From contig WFRP01000166.1 in NCBI GenBank assembly GCA_015486505.1, positions 1-6,187 of the forward strand: a DNA stretch of 6,187 nt. The letters are read 5' to 3'. The stretch is from Pseudomonadota bacterium (GTDB lineage Bacteria > Desulfobacterota > Anaeroferrophillalia > Anaeroferrophillales > Tharpellaceae). This document shows, piece by piece, positions 6,030 to 6,187 of this stretch; position 1 is the stretch's first letter; the number at the start of each line of letters is the position of its first letter. Under the pieces are notes generated by a model. It saw nothing but the letters and a program-made list of their open reading frames with translations. It had not been told where the DNA came from and did no database searches. The position numbers were made by a program, and so were the translations under genes.

Positions 6030-6077
6030 GGGTATTTATTGGGGTATTTATTGGGGTATTTATTGGGGTCTGACCCC
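6030..6077. repeat. 12-bp tandem repeat ending in a GGGGTC/GACCCC palindrome
   Basis: GGGGTATTTATT occurs at 6041-6052 and 6053-6064, with a copy lacking one G at 6030-6040. The array runs directly into GGGGTCTGACCCC (6065-6077), a perfect 6-bp inverted repeat around one base. Such GGGGTC-GACCCC palindromes resemble REP sequences spread by IS200-like (RAYT) transposases; that link is inference. Confidence 0.75.
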
Positions 6078-6112
6078 GATTTATTCCCCATAGGAATACT
6101 TTTCCCTGCGAC

Positions 6113-6187
6113 CGGTTCATCCCCGCGTTTGCGGGGAACATAAGAGAGGGTTTTTATGGTGAATGCAAGACAGGGGTTCATCCCCGC
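6113..6187 (-). CRISPR. Type I-E CRISPR array, leader-distal end, continuing off the right edge
   Basis: One full repeat (6113-6141) reads GGTTCATCCCCGC-GTTT-GCGGGGAACAT after its first base, the reverse complement of the type I-E repeat form, with a CCCCGC/GCGGGG hairpin. A 32-base spacer occupies 6142-6173 and the next repeat begins at 6174, matching through GGTTCATCCCCGC to the edge. The 61-base period is exactly that of type I-E arrays. In the crRNA-sense orientation the repeat ends ATGAACCG, the expected 5' handle, so the array is transcribed on the minus strand and its leader lies to the right. The unit seen is therefore among the oldest. Spacer origin and cas genes cannot be seen. Confidence 0.88.

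Noticed and set aside
5999..6181. Minus-strand frame containing repeated NKYP
   Set aside because: It is made of the 12-bp tandem repeat and the CRISPR repeat, so it is not a gene.

Overview
The window looks like an accessory stretch of a Gram-negative chromosome with moderate to high GC. Three proteins carry Sec-type signal peptides, the left block is a compact overlapping operon, and the window ends in a type I-E CRISPR array. A DUF2202 protein beside a short secreted partner suggests a Desulfobacterota (delta-proteobacterial) host. That assignment is inference; nothing here proves a genus.

Left block (1-3154, minus strand): a periplasmic type I substrate-binding protein resembling LpoA-type penicillin-binding-protein activators overlaps by ATGA with a NAD+-dependent DNA ligase that runs off the left edge. 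The ligase has a BRCT domain and a four-cysteine zinc finger. Its adenylation domain is shortened, several nearly invariant residues are replaced, and it has a hydrophobic, signal-like N-terminus, so it is probably a divergent LigA paralogue. All plus-strand open frames across this block are shadows.

Middle (3155-4053): no gene. A 240-bp non-coding element with 14-bp terminal inverted repeats starting GTAA and a perfect 8-bp target duplication lies just upstream of the operon. This is an IS66-like MITE. A 38-bp second copy of its left end and a long perfect hairpin follow.

Right-middle (4054-5602, plus strand): a secreted DUF2202 ferritin-like protein, an intergenic inverted repeat, then a small secreted-protein gene broken by two tandem copies of a structured 123-147 bp repeat. 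Removing 271 bp restores one 126-residue reading frame.

Right end (5603-6187): short tandem repeats, then a near-consensus promoter whose predicted start falls 2-4 bases before a structured RNA locus. The RNA has a tRNA-like D arm, an anticodon-like arm and a canonical T arm. They are closed by a 9-bp helix where a CCA-ended acceptor would be, and a second multi-stem domain and a T-run follow. It may be a bacterial Y RNA (YrlA-like) or an undescribed ncRNA. About 90 bp further on lies the leader-distal end of a type I-E CRISPR array. The ncRNA and the tandem structured insertion are the best candidates for something undescribed.
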